Shown: positions 40,602 to 50,393, counted from the first letter of the stretch. The stretch: 64,000 nt of DNA from Brevibacterium luteolum (GCF_013004595.1 NZ_JABEMC010000002.1:310001-374000), one strand, 5' to 3'. Made by a program: numbers and translations. Notes: generated by a model from the letters alone, not told the origin.

Positions 40602-43150
40602 TCTCCGCCCGCCGCCTGCCCCACCCGCGCCGCTGTGCGGCGCTGGCTGCTGTCTGCACCCTCATCGCGGTGCTGCTGGGCACCGGAGTGCCCACCGCCT
40701 CGGCGACGGCCGCCCCCACCCAGCCGAGCTTCCCCTCCCCCGTCCCGGCAGCACCCGGAGACGGTACGGACGAGGAGACCGCTGGGTCGCCCGGAGACAG
40801 CGACATCGCCGCAGCCGGAGTGGAGCTGGCCTTCGACGAGATCAGCCCGGTTCTCACAGCCGAGGGCACGCTGACGATCAAGGGCCGGATCATCAACTCC
40901 AGTGCCGTGGAGATCCCCGAGCCGCGCCTGGACTTCCGCATCAGCCGTCGGGTGCTCGACTCCCGCGATGCGATCAACGAGTGGAAGGACCAGCCGGCGC
41001 GCTACCGGCAGCTCGGTGACACCGCCTCCGCGGCTGCCCAGCAGGACACCGCCGGTGGCGCCGAGGACGCCGACGACGCCCCGAGGATGGACATCGAGAC
41101 GCTGCCGGAGTCAGTCGCGCCCAAGAGCGAGGCGGCGTTCACCCTCACCGCCGATGCCGAGACGCTCGGGCTGCCGCGCAGCCAGCCGCTGACCTCGTGG
41201 GGGGCCTACGGGCTGGCCGTCAAGCTCAGCAGCGAAGCAGCAGCAGCCAGCGCGCAGCCGTCGCTGTCACTGACCCGCACCGCCTTCACCACCTGGTATC
41301 CCGATCCGCAGCTGCTGCCGAGCAAGGTGACGTTCCTCGTGCCGGTCACGCTGCCGGGCTTCGACCCCAGCGGGCAGGTCGCAGCCGACACGCTCGAGCA
41401 GGCCGCCGGTCCCGAGGGGCAGCTCACCTCGGCATTGGCCGCCGTCACTGCCGCTGACGAGGTGGCCCTCGCCATCGACCCGCGGCTCATCGGCAGCATC
41501 GAGGACGTGCTCGGCGTCGACCGCCCAGAGGCCGACCCAGACGATGGAGCCGGCGATCCCGCTGACGACGGCACCGAGGAGGGCACTGAGGAGAGTACTG
41601 AAAAGGGCGCGGATCCGGCCGAACCGGGCGCAGCACCGGCGGACGAGACGCCCGCTGATGCCACCGAGGCCCCAGAGGGTGACGACGGCGAGGAGACCAC
41701 TGCCCCCGGTGAAGACACCAGCGGTGAGCAGACCGCGCCAGCGCCGAGCCCGCAGGCCGATCGCTACCCGCAGCTCAACGAGTGGTACACCTCCTTCGTC
41801 GCCGCCGCCGAGCAGCGCACCGTCATCGCCCTGCCCTACGCCGATGCCGACCTCACCGCGCTGAGCGCTGCTGATGAGTCGGTGCTCGCACGCGCGGCCG
41901 AAGCCGCCGCCGATGACCTGCGGGCCACACTGCCCGAAGCCCGCACCGACATCACCTGGCCGGCTTCCGGCAGCCTCACCCCCGACTTCGCCGAACGCGC
42001 CGCACAGGCTGGGGCGAAGACGATGCTCGTCTCCGACATCCAGCAGCCGAGCGTGCGCAGCTACACCTCCTCAGCCCCCTCCACCCTGCCGGTCGGTGAG
42101 GATCAGCACGGCCTCAACTCCCTGGCCGTCGACACCGGCCTGTCGGAGGCCGCCGAACTCGCCGGCCATGACGACACACGCGTGCTCGGGCTCAGCGAGC
42201 TCATCGCCGAAAGCTCGGCGATCACCACCGAGCGGCCGTTCGACCCGCGCAGCCTGCTCATCACCCTCCCCCGCCGGGCCGCCGACCCGCACTGGGCCGA
42301 GGCGATCAGGCAGACCGCGGCAGCACCGTGGATCGACCTGCAGAGCCTGGCGGACCTGAGCGAATCCGAACCGGTCCAGCGCGCCCCGCTGACCGAACCC
42401 ACCCGCGAGGCCGGGGATCGGGCCGCCGGTCTGAACCGCCTCGGCGAGGTGCACTCCACCGGCGCTGAGGCGTCGACCGCCTTCGCCGATCCCGAGGCGG
42501 TGGCCACCCGCCTGAGCCGGGCCACCCTGACGTGCACGTCGACGGCCTGGGGTGAGACGGCCAATGACGGCGGCTTCTCCTCCTGTGTCGACGCGGCCGC
42601 CGATGAGGTCAGCTCACTCACCGGCGGGGTGAAGCCCGAGGAGGGCTCGGCTGTGCTGCTGGTGACCGGTGAGAAGACGACGATCCCGGTGCGCATCGAC
42701 AATACGACCGCCGAGTCCGCCCATGTCATGGTCCGGGTGGTGCCGGCGACCCCGCAGCTGCGCACGCAGGTGTCCGAACCGGTCGTCGTCAGCCCCGGTG
42801 AGCAGGCCCGCGTCGAGGTCCCGGTCGAAGGATTGGCCAATGCCGATGTGCAGACCCGCATCGAACTCGTCGCCGCCACCCCGCCCGGCGACAGCGATTC
42901 CACAGCCACGACGGAAACCGGTCCGGGCCCGGCGGCGGCTGCCGGGCATTTCGTGCTGCCGGAGACGACCTCGCTGACGGTGCGCGTGCGCACCGACTGG
43001 GAGAACATCGGGGCTGCGGTGATCGGGGCCGGTCTCGTCATCGTGCTGCTCATCGGCCTGTATTCGTCTGTCTCCCGCGGACGGCGTAAGATTCCCAAGA
43101 GCCAGCTGGACGCCGCCGTCGCGCGAGCGCACGAGAACGACCCGGGCTGA
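40598..43150 (+). CDS. DUF6049 family exported membrane-anchored protein
   Basis: Protein of 850 residues with a signal sequence (about residues 13-38), a large extracytoplasmic region and one C-terminal TM helix (IGAAVIGAGLVIVLLIGLY) before a basic tail. It corresponds in position to Mycobacterium Rv3909, next to mviN. An extremely acidic Asp/Glu/Pro-rich stretch (about residues 308-390) splits the ectodomain. It probably supports MurJ-related cell-wall assembly, but no enzymatic motif is visible. It starts at a GTG overlapping the Nudix stop; murJ follows after 57 bp. Confidence 0.85.
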   Translation: MISARRLPHPRRCAALAAVCTLIAVLLGTGVPTASATAAPTQPSFPSPVPAAPGDGTDEETAGSPGDSDIAAAGVELAFDEISPVLTAEGTLTIKGRIINSSAVEIPEPRLDFRISRRVLDSRDAINEWKDQPARYRQLGDTASAAAQQDTAGGAEDADDAPRMDIETLPESVAPKSEAAFTLTADAETLGLPRSQPLTSWGAYGLAVKLSSEAAAASAQPSLSLTRTAFTTWYPDPQLLPSKVTFLVPVTLPGFDPSGQVAADTLEQAAGPEGQLTSALAAVTAADEVALAIDPRLIGSIEDVLGVDRPEADPDDGAGDPADDGTEEGTEESTEKGADPAEPGAAPADETPADATEAPEGDDGEETTAPGEDTSGEQTAPAPSPQADRYPQLNEWYTSFVAAAEQRTVIALPYADADLTALSAADESVLARAAEAAADDLRATLPEARTDITWPASGSLTPDFAERAAQAGAKTMLVSDIQQPSVRSYTSSAPSTLPVGEDQHGLNSLAVDTGLSEAAELAGHDDTRVLGLSELIAESSAITTERPFDPRSLLITLPRRAADPHWAEAIRQTAAAPWIDLQSLADLSESEPVQRAPLTEPTREAGDRAAGLNRLGEVHSTGAEASTAFADPEAVATRLSRATLTCTSTAWGETANDGGFSSCVDAAADEVSSLTGGVKPEEGSAVLLVTGEKTTIPVRIDNTTAESAHVMVRVVPATPQLRTQVSEPVVVSPGEQARVEVPVEGLANADVQTRIELVAATPPGDSDSTATTETGPGPAAAAGHFVLPETTSLTVRVRTDWENIGAAVIGAGLVIVLLIGLYSSVSRGRRKIPKSQLDAAVARAHENDPG

Positions 43151-43207
43151 TTCGATCCCCGCGCGCGACCAACGCGCCAACGCCCCTGAGACCGGCAAGG
43201 AGCCGCA

Positions 43208-44986
43208 TTGTCCTCCACCGACCCCTCCGAGACCGCACCGGACCGCGCCGCTGACGCGCACGCGGCCGGCGGTGCCGGCAGCACCGCAGCCGGCGCTGTG
43301 ACTCCGGAGACGGCCGGGCACCCGGAAGCCGAAGCCACCGCCGAGGCGCCGGGCGGGGGTGCGAAGCTGAGCTCGCTGGCGAAGTCCTCAGCGATCATGA
43401 CCGCCGGCACTCTCGTGTCGCGGGTGCTCGGATTCGTCAAAGCCGGCATGCTCGCCTTGGCGATCGGCGTCACCTACGGCGGGGTCGCTGACGCCTTCGA
43501 CGTGGCGAACAAGGTGCCGAACAACCTGTACATGCTGCTCGCCGGCGGCATCCTCAATGCGGTCCTCGTCCCCCAGATCGTGCGCGCCACCCGGCGGCCC
43601 GACGGCGGGAGGGACTTCACCAACCGGCTGCTGACTCTGGCGATCCTCATCCTGTTCGGCGTCACCGTGCTCGCCACGGCCGCCGCTCCCCTGCTCGTGC
43701 GCGTGTACTCCTCGTCGACCTGGAGCAGCGAGCAGACCGCCCTGGCGGTGGCGTTCGCGTTCTGGTGCCTGCCGCAGATCTTCTTCTACGGCCTGTACAC
43801 GATGCTCGGGCAAGTCCTCAACGCCCACTCGTCGTTCGGGCCGTACATGTGGGCGCCGGTCATCAACAACCTCGTCTCCGTCGCCGGGCTCGGCATCTTC
43901 ATCGCCCTCTTCGGCACCGGTGAGTACGGTGAGCACGCGATCGACACCTGGGACGTCACCAAGATCGCCGTGCTCGCCGGATCCGCCACCCTGGGCGTCG
44001 TCTGCCAGGCGCTCGTGCTGATCTGGCCGCTGCGTCGCATCGGCTTCCGCTTCACCCCGACCTTCGGGTTCCGCGGTGTCGGCCTCGGCACCGCCGGCAA
44101 GGTCGCCTCCTGGACCTTCGGTGCGGTGCTCATCGGCCAGCTCGGCTTCATCGTCATCTCGCAGGTCGCCTCTCTGGCCTCAGCGACCGCCGACAGCGGC
44201 CCGAGCCCATCGAACGCCGCCTACACGTACAGCTACCTCATCTTCATGCTCCCCCATTCGCTCATCGCGGTGTCGCTGGCGACCGCACTGTTCACCTCGA
44301 TGAGCACCTCGGCTGCCGACCGCGACACCGAGGCGGTGCGCGCCTCCTTCGGCCTCGGCGTCCGGCTCGTCGGCTTCGTCAACGTCTTCGCCACCGTCGC
44401 CTTCATGACACTCGGCGCCCAGACAGCGATGGTCCTCGCCCGCGGCTCGGTCGAGCAGGCCGTCTCGCTCAGCGTCGTCATCGCCGCCATGATCCTCGGA
44501 CTCGTCCCGTTCTCGGCCAACTACCTGTTACAGCGGGTGTTCTACGCCTATGAGGACGCCCGCACCCCGTTCTGGGTGCAGGTCCCGCAGGTCGCCCTCA
44601 CCTCCGCCGGGGTCATCGCGTCTGGCCTGCTGCTGCCCAAGCACTACATCGTCGCCGGCATCGGCCTGTCGATGAGCCTGGGCTACGGTCTCGCCTGCCT
44701 CATCAGCGCCTGGCTGCTGCGCCGCCGCCTGCACCACCTCGGGACCAAGCGGATCCTGCTGGCCCACCTGAAGTTCGTCATCGCCGGTGCGCTGGCCGGC
44801 ATCGTCGGCGTGTTCATCGTCCGCGCGATCGGCACCGATGCCTGGGACACCCGGACGACCGCGTTCATCACGATCGCGTGGGTCGGGCCGGTCATGCTTG
44901 CGGTCTATCTGGTCGTCTGCTGGATCCTCCGTGTGAGCGAGCTGCGCAGCCTTGCCGAGACTGTCCGGCGGAAATTGAAGCGCTAG
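43208..44986 (+). CDS. murJ: Lipid II flippase MurJ (MviN)
   Basis: Polytopic protein of 592 residues with about 14 TM helices, expected to flip lipid II to the outer membrane face. The family N-terminus is clear after a Ala/Gly/Glu-rich tail of about 60 residues: SAIMTAGTLVSRVLGFVKAGMLA, then ADAFDVANKVPNNLYMLLAGG, then ALVPQIVR-like VLVPQIVRATRR. The start is a TTG at 43208 with AAGGAG 6 bp upstream. Unlike mycobacterial MviN it has no C-terminal pseudokinase; that domain is encoded by the next gene. Confidence 0.95.
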   Translation: MSSTDPSETAPDRAADAHAAGGAGSTAAGAVTPETAGHPEAEATAEAPGGGAKLSSLAKSSAIMTAGTLVSRVLGFVKAGMLALAIGVTYGGVADAFDVANKVPNNLYMLLAGGILNAVLVPQIVRATRRPDGGRDFTNRLLTLAILILFGVTVLATAAAPLLVRVYSSSTWSSEQTALAVAFAFWCLPQIFFYGLYTMLGQVLNAHSSFGPYMWAPVINNLVSVAGLGIFIALFGTGEYGEHAIDTWDVTKIAVLAGSATLGVVCQALVLIWPLRRIGFRFTPTFGFRGVGLGTAGKVASWTFGAVLIGQLGFIVISQVASLASATADSGPSPSNAAYTYSYLIFMLPHSLIAVSLATALFTSMSTSAADRDTEAVRASFGLGVRLVGFVNVFATVAFMTLGAQTAMVLARGSVEQAVSLSVVIAAMILGLVPFSANYLLQRVFYAYEDARTPFWVQVPQVALTSAGVIASGLLLPKHYIVAGIGLSMSLGYGLACLISAWLLRRRLHHLGTKRILLAHLKFVIAGALAGIVGVFIVRAIGTDAWDTRTTAFITIAWVGPVMLAVYLVVCWILRVSELRSLAETVRRKLKR

Positions 44987-45052
44987 ACTGAGAAGCGAAG
45001 GACTATTCGCCCTGCACAGCTCACCTGTGCAGCGCATTCACAAGGGGGTCTG

Positions 45053-47452
45053 GTGATCGGCATCGAACGCGGAACGGTTGTCGCCGAGCGCTATGTGGTC
45101 TCCGACATCGTCCGCCCCTGGTTCGCCGACCACCCCGACAGCGGCACCGTCTGCATCGCCCTCGACGCCATCCTCGACATGGCCGTCACCCTCTACGTCG
45201 CGCCCTCGGAGACCTCCGGCGACCTGCTCGATGCCGCCCGCCGCTCAGCGCTGCTGACCGATCCGCGGATCCCCACCGTCCTTGACGTCGGACGCGCTGA
45301 CGGACTCGACTTCGTCGTCTTCGAACGCTCCTTCGCCACTCCCCTGCCGGCCATCCTGCGCAACGGCCCGCTGGCTCCCGAGGCGGCACGCGCCTTCGTC
45401 GGCGAGCTCGCCACCGCACTGGCCCACGCCAGCTCCCGCGGCCTGTACCACCTGTGCCTCGGCCCCGAGTGCGTGGGGCTGAAGGACAACTTCGACGCCA
45501 CCGTCACCGGAGTCGCCATCGACGCCGCTGTCGCCCACACCGCCTACGGCCTCGATCTTGAGGCGATGCCGACAGCAGCGAAGAAGCGCGAGGACGCGCT
45601 GGCGCTCATGAACATCTTCTACGCCGCGCTCACCGGTCACTGGCCCAGCGATGAGCCGCGCGCCGGCCTGCCGGTGGCCCAGCGGCGCAACAACCGCTTT
45701 GTGCGCGTCTCCGAGCTCGTCGACGGGGTGCCGAGTGACCTGGAGGAGTTCGTCTCCGGCGTCGTCATGAAGATCGAGCCCGGCCCGCGCTCAGCCAGCG
45801 AGGTGGTGCGCTTCCTCGACGAATGGGACGTCCACCAGCTGCGCCAGCTCTCGACGGGCAGCCCGCGCCCGGACGGCGATGAGCTGCGCCGCACCGAGGA
45901 CGAGAAGTTCTCCGGCACCGAGGCGGCCACCGGCGCGTCCTCGGCCCGCCCGACGACCAAGGCCGACCCGGCCACCGCCTCGGGAGCGGCTGCTCTCACC
46001 CCACCACGGCCGGCCACGCCGCCTGCAGCGGCAGGTGCCCCAGCACCGGAGAAGCGGGCGACACCCGCCCAGCTGCGGGCCGCGCTCACTCGCATCGGCC
46101 TCACCCGGCCCGGCGCCTCGGGCCTGGCAGCCGGCCGGTTGGCTGACAGCGAGACCCCGTATGACGACCGGATGCAGATGCGGCAGGCGGCCGTCTTCCC
46201 GATCTCCTGCGAACAGCTCGCCTCGGCTGAAACCGATGAGTGGCAGCCCGAGGACACTTTCGCCTCCTATGAGCAGTACGCCGATGCCGAGGCCGACGCG
46301 AACGAAACCCAGCGCATCGCCGATCGTTCGCGCATGTTCACCAGCGACGAGGAGCTCAGCGTCGACGATACGCAGGTCATCAGCATCGACCAGGAAGCCG
46401 TTGAGGACCCTGAAGCCGACGAGGACGAGGACGATGGTTCCTGGTTCCTCGGCGGCATGTTCACCACCCGCGAGGAAGAGCTCGAACGCCAGCGCGCCGA
46501 GTACGAGCGCGAGCGCCGCCTGCAGCAGGAAGCTGAGGAGCGGGCACGCGCCCAGGAGCAGTCGCGCCGGAAGTCCGCTGCAGCGCCTGCCGCCGGCCTG
46601 GGCGCCGATCTCGCAGACGACACCGCACAGTCCGATGCCACCGAACGCGAGAGCGACCAGCAGCCCGCGAATCCTGCTCCCGCTGCTGCTGGCAGCGAGA
46701 GCAAGCCGAAGAGTGGCCCCGGCCGGAAGCCGAATGCCACGGGTGGTGCTGCCACTTCCGCTGCCGCAGCCGCGCCCGCTGCTGCGGCTGGTGGCTCCGG
46801 TGGCAAGGGATCCCGCCCACCGGCTGAGGATGATGCGTCTGCCGACAAGCCGTCTCGGCCCCTGGTCCCGATTCTTATCGGCGTCCTGGCACTGCTGGTC
46901 GTCGGCGCGCTCATCGTCGGGATCATCGTCGGCACGCAGGGCGATGATGAGCCCACCGCTGAGGAGCCGACGGCCGAGACCGAACCGACTGAGGAGCAGC
47001 CTCCGACCGAAGAGGAGCCGCAGGGCCCGAAGCCGGTGATCGCCGATGTGTCCGCCCTTGATCCTGAAGGCGACGAGACCGAGAACGACGATGCGGCATC
47101 GAATGTCCTCGATGACGATGATTCGGCGTGGCGGACCGACCGCTACAATTCCTCGAAGTTCGGCAACCTCAAATCGGGTGTCGGCCTGGCACTCGAGCTC
47201 GAAGAGTCAGCCACCGTCTCCCAGGTTGAGCTGACCTCCGATCACGAGGGAAGCGACTTCGAGGTCCGGATCGGCGACTCCGATGACCCGGAGGACGCCA
47301 CGGTTGTCGGCAAGGGAACGACGGAGGACGGAAAGACCACCGTCGACCTCGATGACGGCGCCGAGGGATCTGTCGTCATCATCTGGTTCACCGAGCTCGG
47401 CTCTGCCGACGGTGGATACCGCGCGTACGTCAGCCACGTCGGACTGTCCTGA
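45053..47452 (+). CDS. Membrane pseudokinase linked to MurJ
   Basis: Protein of 799 residues. The first 260 residues follow a Ser/Thr-kinase fold (VVAERYVVSDIV, LDVGRADGLDFVVFE, ALMNIFYAALTGHWP), but the HRD catalytic loop is replaced by YHLCLGPECVGL and no DFG is visible, so it is a pseudokinase. A long Ala/Glu-rich, partly coiled-coil linker leads to a TM helix (VPILIGVLALLVVGALIVGIIVG, about residue 615). An extracytoplasmic C-terminal beta domain resembles discoidin-type carbohydrate-binding modules. In mycobacteria the matching pseudokinase is fused to MviN and binds the FHA protein FhaA; here it is separate. It starts at GTG 45053 with AAGGGGG upstream. Confidence 0.85.
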   Translation: MIGIERGTVVAERYVVSDIVRPWFADHPDSGTVCIALDAILDMAVTLYVAPSETSGDLLDAARRSALLTDPRIPTVLDVGRADGLDFVVFERSFATPLPAILRNGPLAPEAARAFVGELATALAHASSRGLYHLCLGPECVGLKDNFDATVTGVAIDAAVAHTAYGLDLEAMPTAAKKREDALALMNIFYAALTGHWPSDEPRAGLPVAQRRNNRFVRVSELVDGVPSDLEEFVSGVVMKIEPGPRSASEVVRFLDEWDVHQLRQLSTGSPRPDGDELRRTEDEKFSGTEAATGASSARPTTKADPATASGAAALTPPRPATPPAAAGAPAPEKRATPAQLRAALTRIGLTRPGASGLAAGRLADSETPYDDRMQMRQAAVFPISCEQLASAETDEWQPEDTFASYEQYADAEADANETQRIADRSRMFTSDEELSVDDTQVISIDQEAVEDPEADEDEDDGSWFLGGMFTTREEELERQRAEYERERRLQQEAEERARAQEQSRRKSAAAPAAGLGADLADDTAQSDATERESDQQPANPAPAAAGSESKPKSGPGRKPNATGGAATSAAAAAPAAAAGGSGGKGSRPPAEDDASADKPSRPLVPILIGVLALLVVGALIVGIIVGTQGDDEPTAEEPTAETEPTEEQPPTEEEPQGPKPVIADVSALDPEGDETENDDAASNVLDDDDSAWRTDRYNSSKFGNLKSGVGLALELEESATVSQVELTSDHEGSDFEVRIGDSDDPEDATVVGKGTTEDGKTTVDLDDGAEGSVVIIWFTELGSADGGYRAYVSHVGLS

Positions 47453-47516
47453 GTCTGCAGCTCCTCTGTATCGGATATCCGCGTGAACTGCCCAGTGTCC
47501 TCCGGGGACATAGGGT

Positions 47517-47543
47517 GGAATAAACCTGCCGAACCCCAGTGTT
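47517..47543 (+). promoter_or_regulatory. SigR/SigH-type promoter of trxB
   Basis: GGAAT at 47517-47521 and GTT at 47541-47543, 19 bp apart, match the thiol-stress ECF sigma consensus GGAAT-N18/19-GTT. The position fits trxB, a classic target of Streptomyces SigR. Confidence 0.55.
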
Positions 47544-47577
47544 CGGGTTAACGGAAACATCCCCAAGAGGAGGCTTT

Positions 47578-48504
47578 ATGACAGCTCAGCGACTCGTCAT
47601 CGTCGGATCGGGTCCAGCCGGCTACACCGCTGCCGTGTATGCAGCTCGTGCCAGCCTGGAACCGATCGTCATCGCCGGTTCCGTCACCGCTGGCGGCGAG
47701 CTGATGAATACGACAGATGTTGAGAACTTCCCCGGATTTCCTGCCGGGATCCAGGGCCCTGAGCTCATGGAGAACATGCGCCAGCAGGCAGAGCGCTTCG
47801 GCGCGACCGTCATCTACGACGACGTACAGGAACTCGTCCTGCAGCCGGGAGCTCACAAGATCACCACGGCTCTCGGCGAGAGCTACACCGCCGAGGCGGT
47901 CATCCTCGCCACCGGCTCGGCCTACCGAAAGCTGGGCCTGCCCAACGAGGACAAGCTCTCCGGCCACGGTGTCAGCTGGTGCGCCACCTGTGACGGCTTC
48001 TTCTTTAAGGACAAGCACATCGCCGTCGTCGGCGGCGGAGATTCAGCTATGGAGGAGGCGACCTTCCTGACGAAGTTCGCATCCAAGGTCTCCGTCATCC
48101 ACCGCCGTCAGGAGCTGCGCGCTTCGCAGGCGATGCAGGACCGTGCGAAAGCCGATCCGAAGATCGAGTTCATCCTCGATTCGGAGATCTCCGAGATCCA
48201 TGGAGATGACGCACTGACCGGAGTGACTGTCCGCAACGTCGTCACCGGTGAAGAGTCGCCGCTTGATGTCACCGGCCTGTTCATCGCCATCGGATCGGAT
48301 CCGCGCACCGAGCTCTTCGCCGATCAGCTCGAACTGCGCCCCGACGGCTACCTCAAGGTCGACGGACGCGCTTCGCTGACGAACGTCGAAGGAGTCTTCG
48401 CAGCCGGCGACCTCATTGACCCGGTCTATCGCCAGGCGATCACCGCAGCCGGATCCGGATGTTCGGCTGCCATCGACGCCGAACACTACCTGTCCAACCG
48501 CTGA
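47578..48504 (+). CDS. trxB: Thioredoxin-disulfide reductase
   Basis: FAD/NADPH enzyme of 308 residues that reduces thioredoxin. Visible are the FAD loop (VIVGSGPAGYTAAVYAARA), the redox-active WCATC (Cys-x-x-Cys), the NADPH loop (VVGGGDSAMEEATFL) and the C-terminal FAD motif (GVFAAGDLIDPVYRQAITAAGSG). GAGGAGG precedes the ATG. It forms an operon with trxA 82 bp downstream. Confidence 0.97.
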   Translation: MTAQRLVIVGSGPAGYTAAVYAARASLEPIVIAGSVTAGGELMNTTDVENFPGFPAGIQGPELMENMRQQAERFGATVIYDDVQELVLQPGAHKITTALGESYTAEAVILATGSAYRKLGLPNEDKLSGHGVSWCATCDGFFFKDKHIAVVGGGDSAMEEATFLTKFASKVSVIHRRQELRASQAMQDRAKADPKIEFILDSEISEIHGDDALTGVTVRNVVTGEESPLDVTGLFIAIGSDPRTELFADQLELRPDGYLKVDGRASLTNVEGVFAAGDLIDPVYRQAITAAGSGCSAAIDAEHYLSNR

Positions 48505-48586
48505 CGTTGTCACTCGACGACCCAGCCTGTCCAACCAAGTCGTTCAACCCCGGCCGGCCGGCCGGCCAATCACGTAAGGAGCAGCA

Positions 48587-48907
48587 ATGACTGCAGATGT
48601 CACTGACGCAAACTTTGAGGCCGAGGTCCTCCAGGCAGACAAGCCCGTCCTCGTCGACTTCTGGGCGCCGTGGTGCGGACCGTGCCGCATGGTCTCCCCC
48701 ATCGTCGACGAGATCGGTGAGGAGAACGCCGACAAGCTCAAGGTCGTCAAGGTCAACACCGACGAAAATATGCAGACCGCCTCGACCTACGGCATCACCT
48801 CGATCCCGGCACTGTACGTCTTTAAGGACGGCCAGGTGGCCAAAACGATCATCGGTGCCCAGCCGAAGCCCATGCTGATGCAGCAGCTCGAGGAGTTCCT
48901 CGGCTGA
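48587..48907 (+). CDS. trxA: Thioredoxin
   Basis: Thioredoxin of 106 residues with the active site [13 protein letters not shown] and the cis-Pro region [14 protein letters not shown]. It is reduced by TrxB from the preceding gene and supplies electrons to ribonucleotide reductase and other targets. Start ATG 48587 with AAGGAG upstream. A strong hairpin follows. Confidence 0.97.
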   Translation: MTADVTDANFEAEVLQADKPVLVDFWAPWCGPCRMVSPIVDEIGEENADKLKVVKVNTDENMQTASTYGITSIPALYVFKDGQVAKTIIGAQPKPMLMQQLEEFLG

Positions 48908-48925
48908 CCCTCCTATCAGCTAACA

Positions 48926-48961
48926 CACTGGCGCCTGTTGTAGTATCAACAGGCGCCAGTG
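48926..48961 (+). terminator. Terminator of trxBA
   Basis: Perfect 15-bp inverted repeat (CACTGGCGCCTGTTG and complement) around a TAGTAT loop, with an outer CTAACA/TGTTAG pairing that lengthens the stem. Confidence 0.9.
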
Positions 48962-49020
48962 GCTGTTAGGCCTACCAGCAACAACCCAGTCAATCCCGAC
49001 TCCTAGCCCAGCGAGACGAT

Positions 49021-50154
49021 ATGACCTCACCATCTGCCTACCCCACCCTCACACGGGGCGACTCCAGCACAGTCTTGCTGGCCACTAAGGCACAGCTGGA
49101 TCGCCTGGGAATCAAGGTCGGCGATGTGGCGTCGCCCGAATTCGATCGCACGTTCGAATTAGCGATTCTCGCTTTCCAGCAGAGTCGCGGCATCACGACG
49201 GACGGGATCTTAGGCCCGGAGACATTCGAGCAGATTGAACTCGCACGCTACCGCTTCGGCGATCGCGTGCTGCGCTTCGACCCTGTCCGGCCACTCGTCG
49301 GAGACGACGTCGGTACCCTTCAAAAGCGCTTGTCGAAGCTCGGGGTCTACACCGATCGCATCGACAGTGTCTTTGCGGAGGGCACTGATGCCGCCGTCCG
49401 GGAGATCCAGAGCGGACTGGGTCTGCGCACCGACGGCGTTGTCGGTCCGAACACCATCTCTGGCCTTGACTCGATCAACCGGAATCACAGTACCGGGAAC
49501 CTCTACGCGCTGAGAGAGCACGCTCGCGTCACATCCTCGGGTCCTTCGCTTGCAGGACGTGTCATCGTCATCGAAGCTGCAACGTCCGCACGAGATTTCA
49601 AGGCCACGCCCTATACCTCCGAGCAGCGACGACTCGAAGAAGAGTACTCGATCGACATCGCCCGCCGCCTCGACGGCCGTCTGAGCGCCCTTGGCGCTGC
49701 GACAGTACTCGTCAGCTCCCCCGTGGCACACCAGACACTCGCCGACGAGCTCGGAGCCTCCGCAGTCGTGACGATCACGCAGGACTCCTCGCTGTCAGAA
49801 TCAGCGAACGGAGTCGCAACCTTCTATTTCGGTCGTGCAGACGACGACGAGGTCTACTCCCCCGTCGGCAAACGGCTAGCCGAACTCGTGCAGAAGGAAG
49901 TCAAAGCCCGAACGGACTTCCTCGACTGCCGAACTCACGCCCGGACCTGGCAGAGCCTGGCCGCAGTACGCAGCCCGAAGGTCCACGTTGTCGCCGGCTA
50001 CGTCAGCCATGAACGCGATCGCGAAATGCTCGCTGACGACCTCACCCGGGATCGGATTGCAGATGGCATCGCCGCGGCGCTCCAGCGCCTTTACCTCGCT
50101 CGGGATTCCGATCCCGAGACGGGGGCATTGAACATCCAGTCGATCACGAACTGA
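49021..50154 (+). CDS. CwlM-like peptidoglycan-binding/amidase-fold protein, probably not an active amidase
   Basis: Cytoplasmic-looking protein of 377 residues with no signal peptide. Two peptidoglycan-binding type 1 repeats lie at about residues 8-75 (LAFQQSRGITTDGILGPETF) and 90-155 (VREIQSGLGLRTDGVVGPNTI), followed by an amidase_3-like domain. The zinc-ligand positions appear degenerate: the usual DPGHGG region reads VIVIEAATSARD and the usual S-x-H-x-N region reads VTITQDSSLSESANG. It corresponds in position to mycobacterial CwlM, which regulates MurA rather than cutting peptidoglycan. The start is ATG 49021, directly after GAGACGAT. Confidence 0.85.
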   Translation: MTSPSAYPTLTRGDSSTVLLATKAQLDRLGIKVGDVASPEFDRTFELAILAFQQSRGITTDGILGPETFEQIELARYRFGDRVLRFDPVRPLVGDDVGTLQKRLSKLGVYTDRIDSVFAEGTDAAVREIQSGLGLRTDGVVGPNTISGLDSINRNHSTGNLYALREHARVTSSGPSLAGRVIVIEAATSARDFKATPYTSEQRRLEEEYSIDIARRLDGRLSALGAATVLVSSPVAHQTLADELGASAVVTITQDSSLSESANGVATFYFGRADDDEVYSPVGKRLAELVQKEVKARTDFLDCRTHARTWQSLAAVRSPKVHVVAGYVSHERDREMLADDLTRDRIADGIAAALQRLYLARDSDPETGALNIQSITN

Positions 50155-50158
50155 TCTC

Positions 50159-50172
50159 GTTTCACGTGAAAC
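50159..50172. promoter_or_regulatory. parS site 1
   Basis: Exact GTTTCACGTGAAAC core, binding site of ParB, just after the CwlM-like gene. Confidence 0.95.
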
Positions 50173-50349
50173 ACCCATCAGAGCTGCCATCATTGTTGCT
50201 TCGATGAACTGATGTACCGACCGCGCAGTTAGTGCAAGCCCATCCCTGGTGGATGTAGCTCGTGATGACCCTAGCCTCGCTGCCATCGTCGACCGGAATA
50301 CAAACGGCTCGCTCTCGTCAGCGTTCTATGCGGCCGACAGCCGAAAGAT

Positions 50350-50363
50350 GTTTCACGTGAAAC
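50350..50363. promoter_or_regulatory. parS site 2
   Basis: Exact GTTTCACGTGAAAC core (TGTTTCACGTGAAACG) next to the terminator beyond parB. Confidence 0.95.
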
Positions 50364-50365
50364 GG

Positions 50366-50393
50366 AAGGGCCCCGGCATGTGCCGGGGCCCTT
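50366..50393. terminator. Hairpin between parB and the CwlM-like gene
   Basis: AAGGGCCCCGGCA and its exact complement, separated by two bases, in the convergent gap 21 bp beyond the parB stop. On the minus strand the stem is bordered by A and T runs of two; it can serve both directions. Confidence 0.8.
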
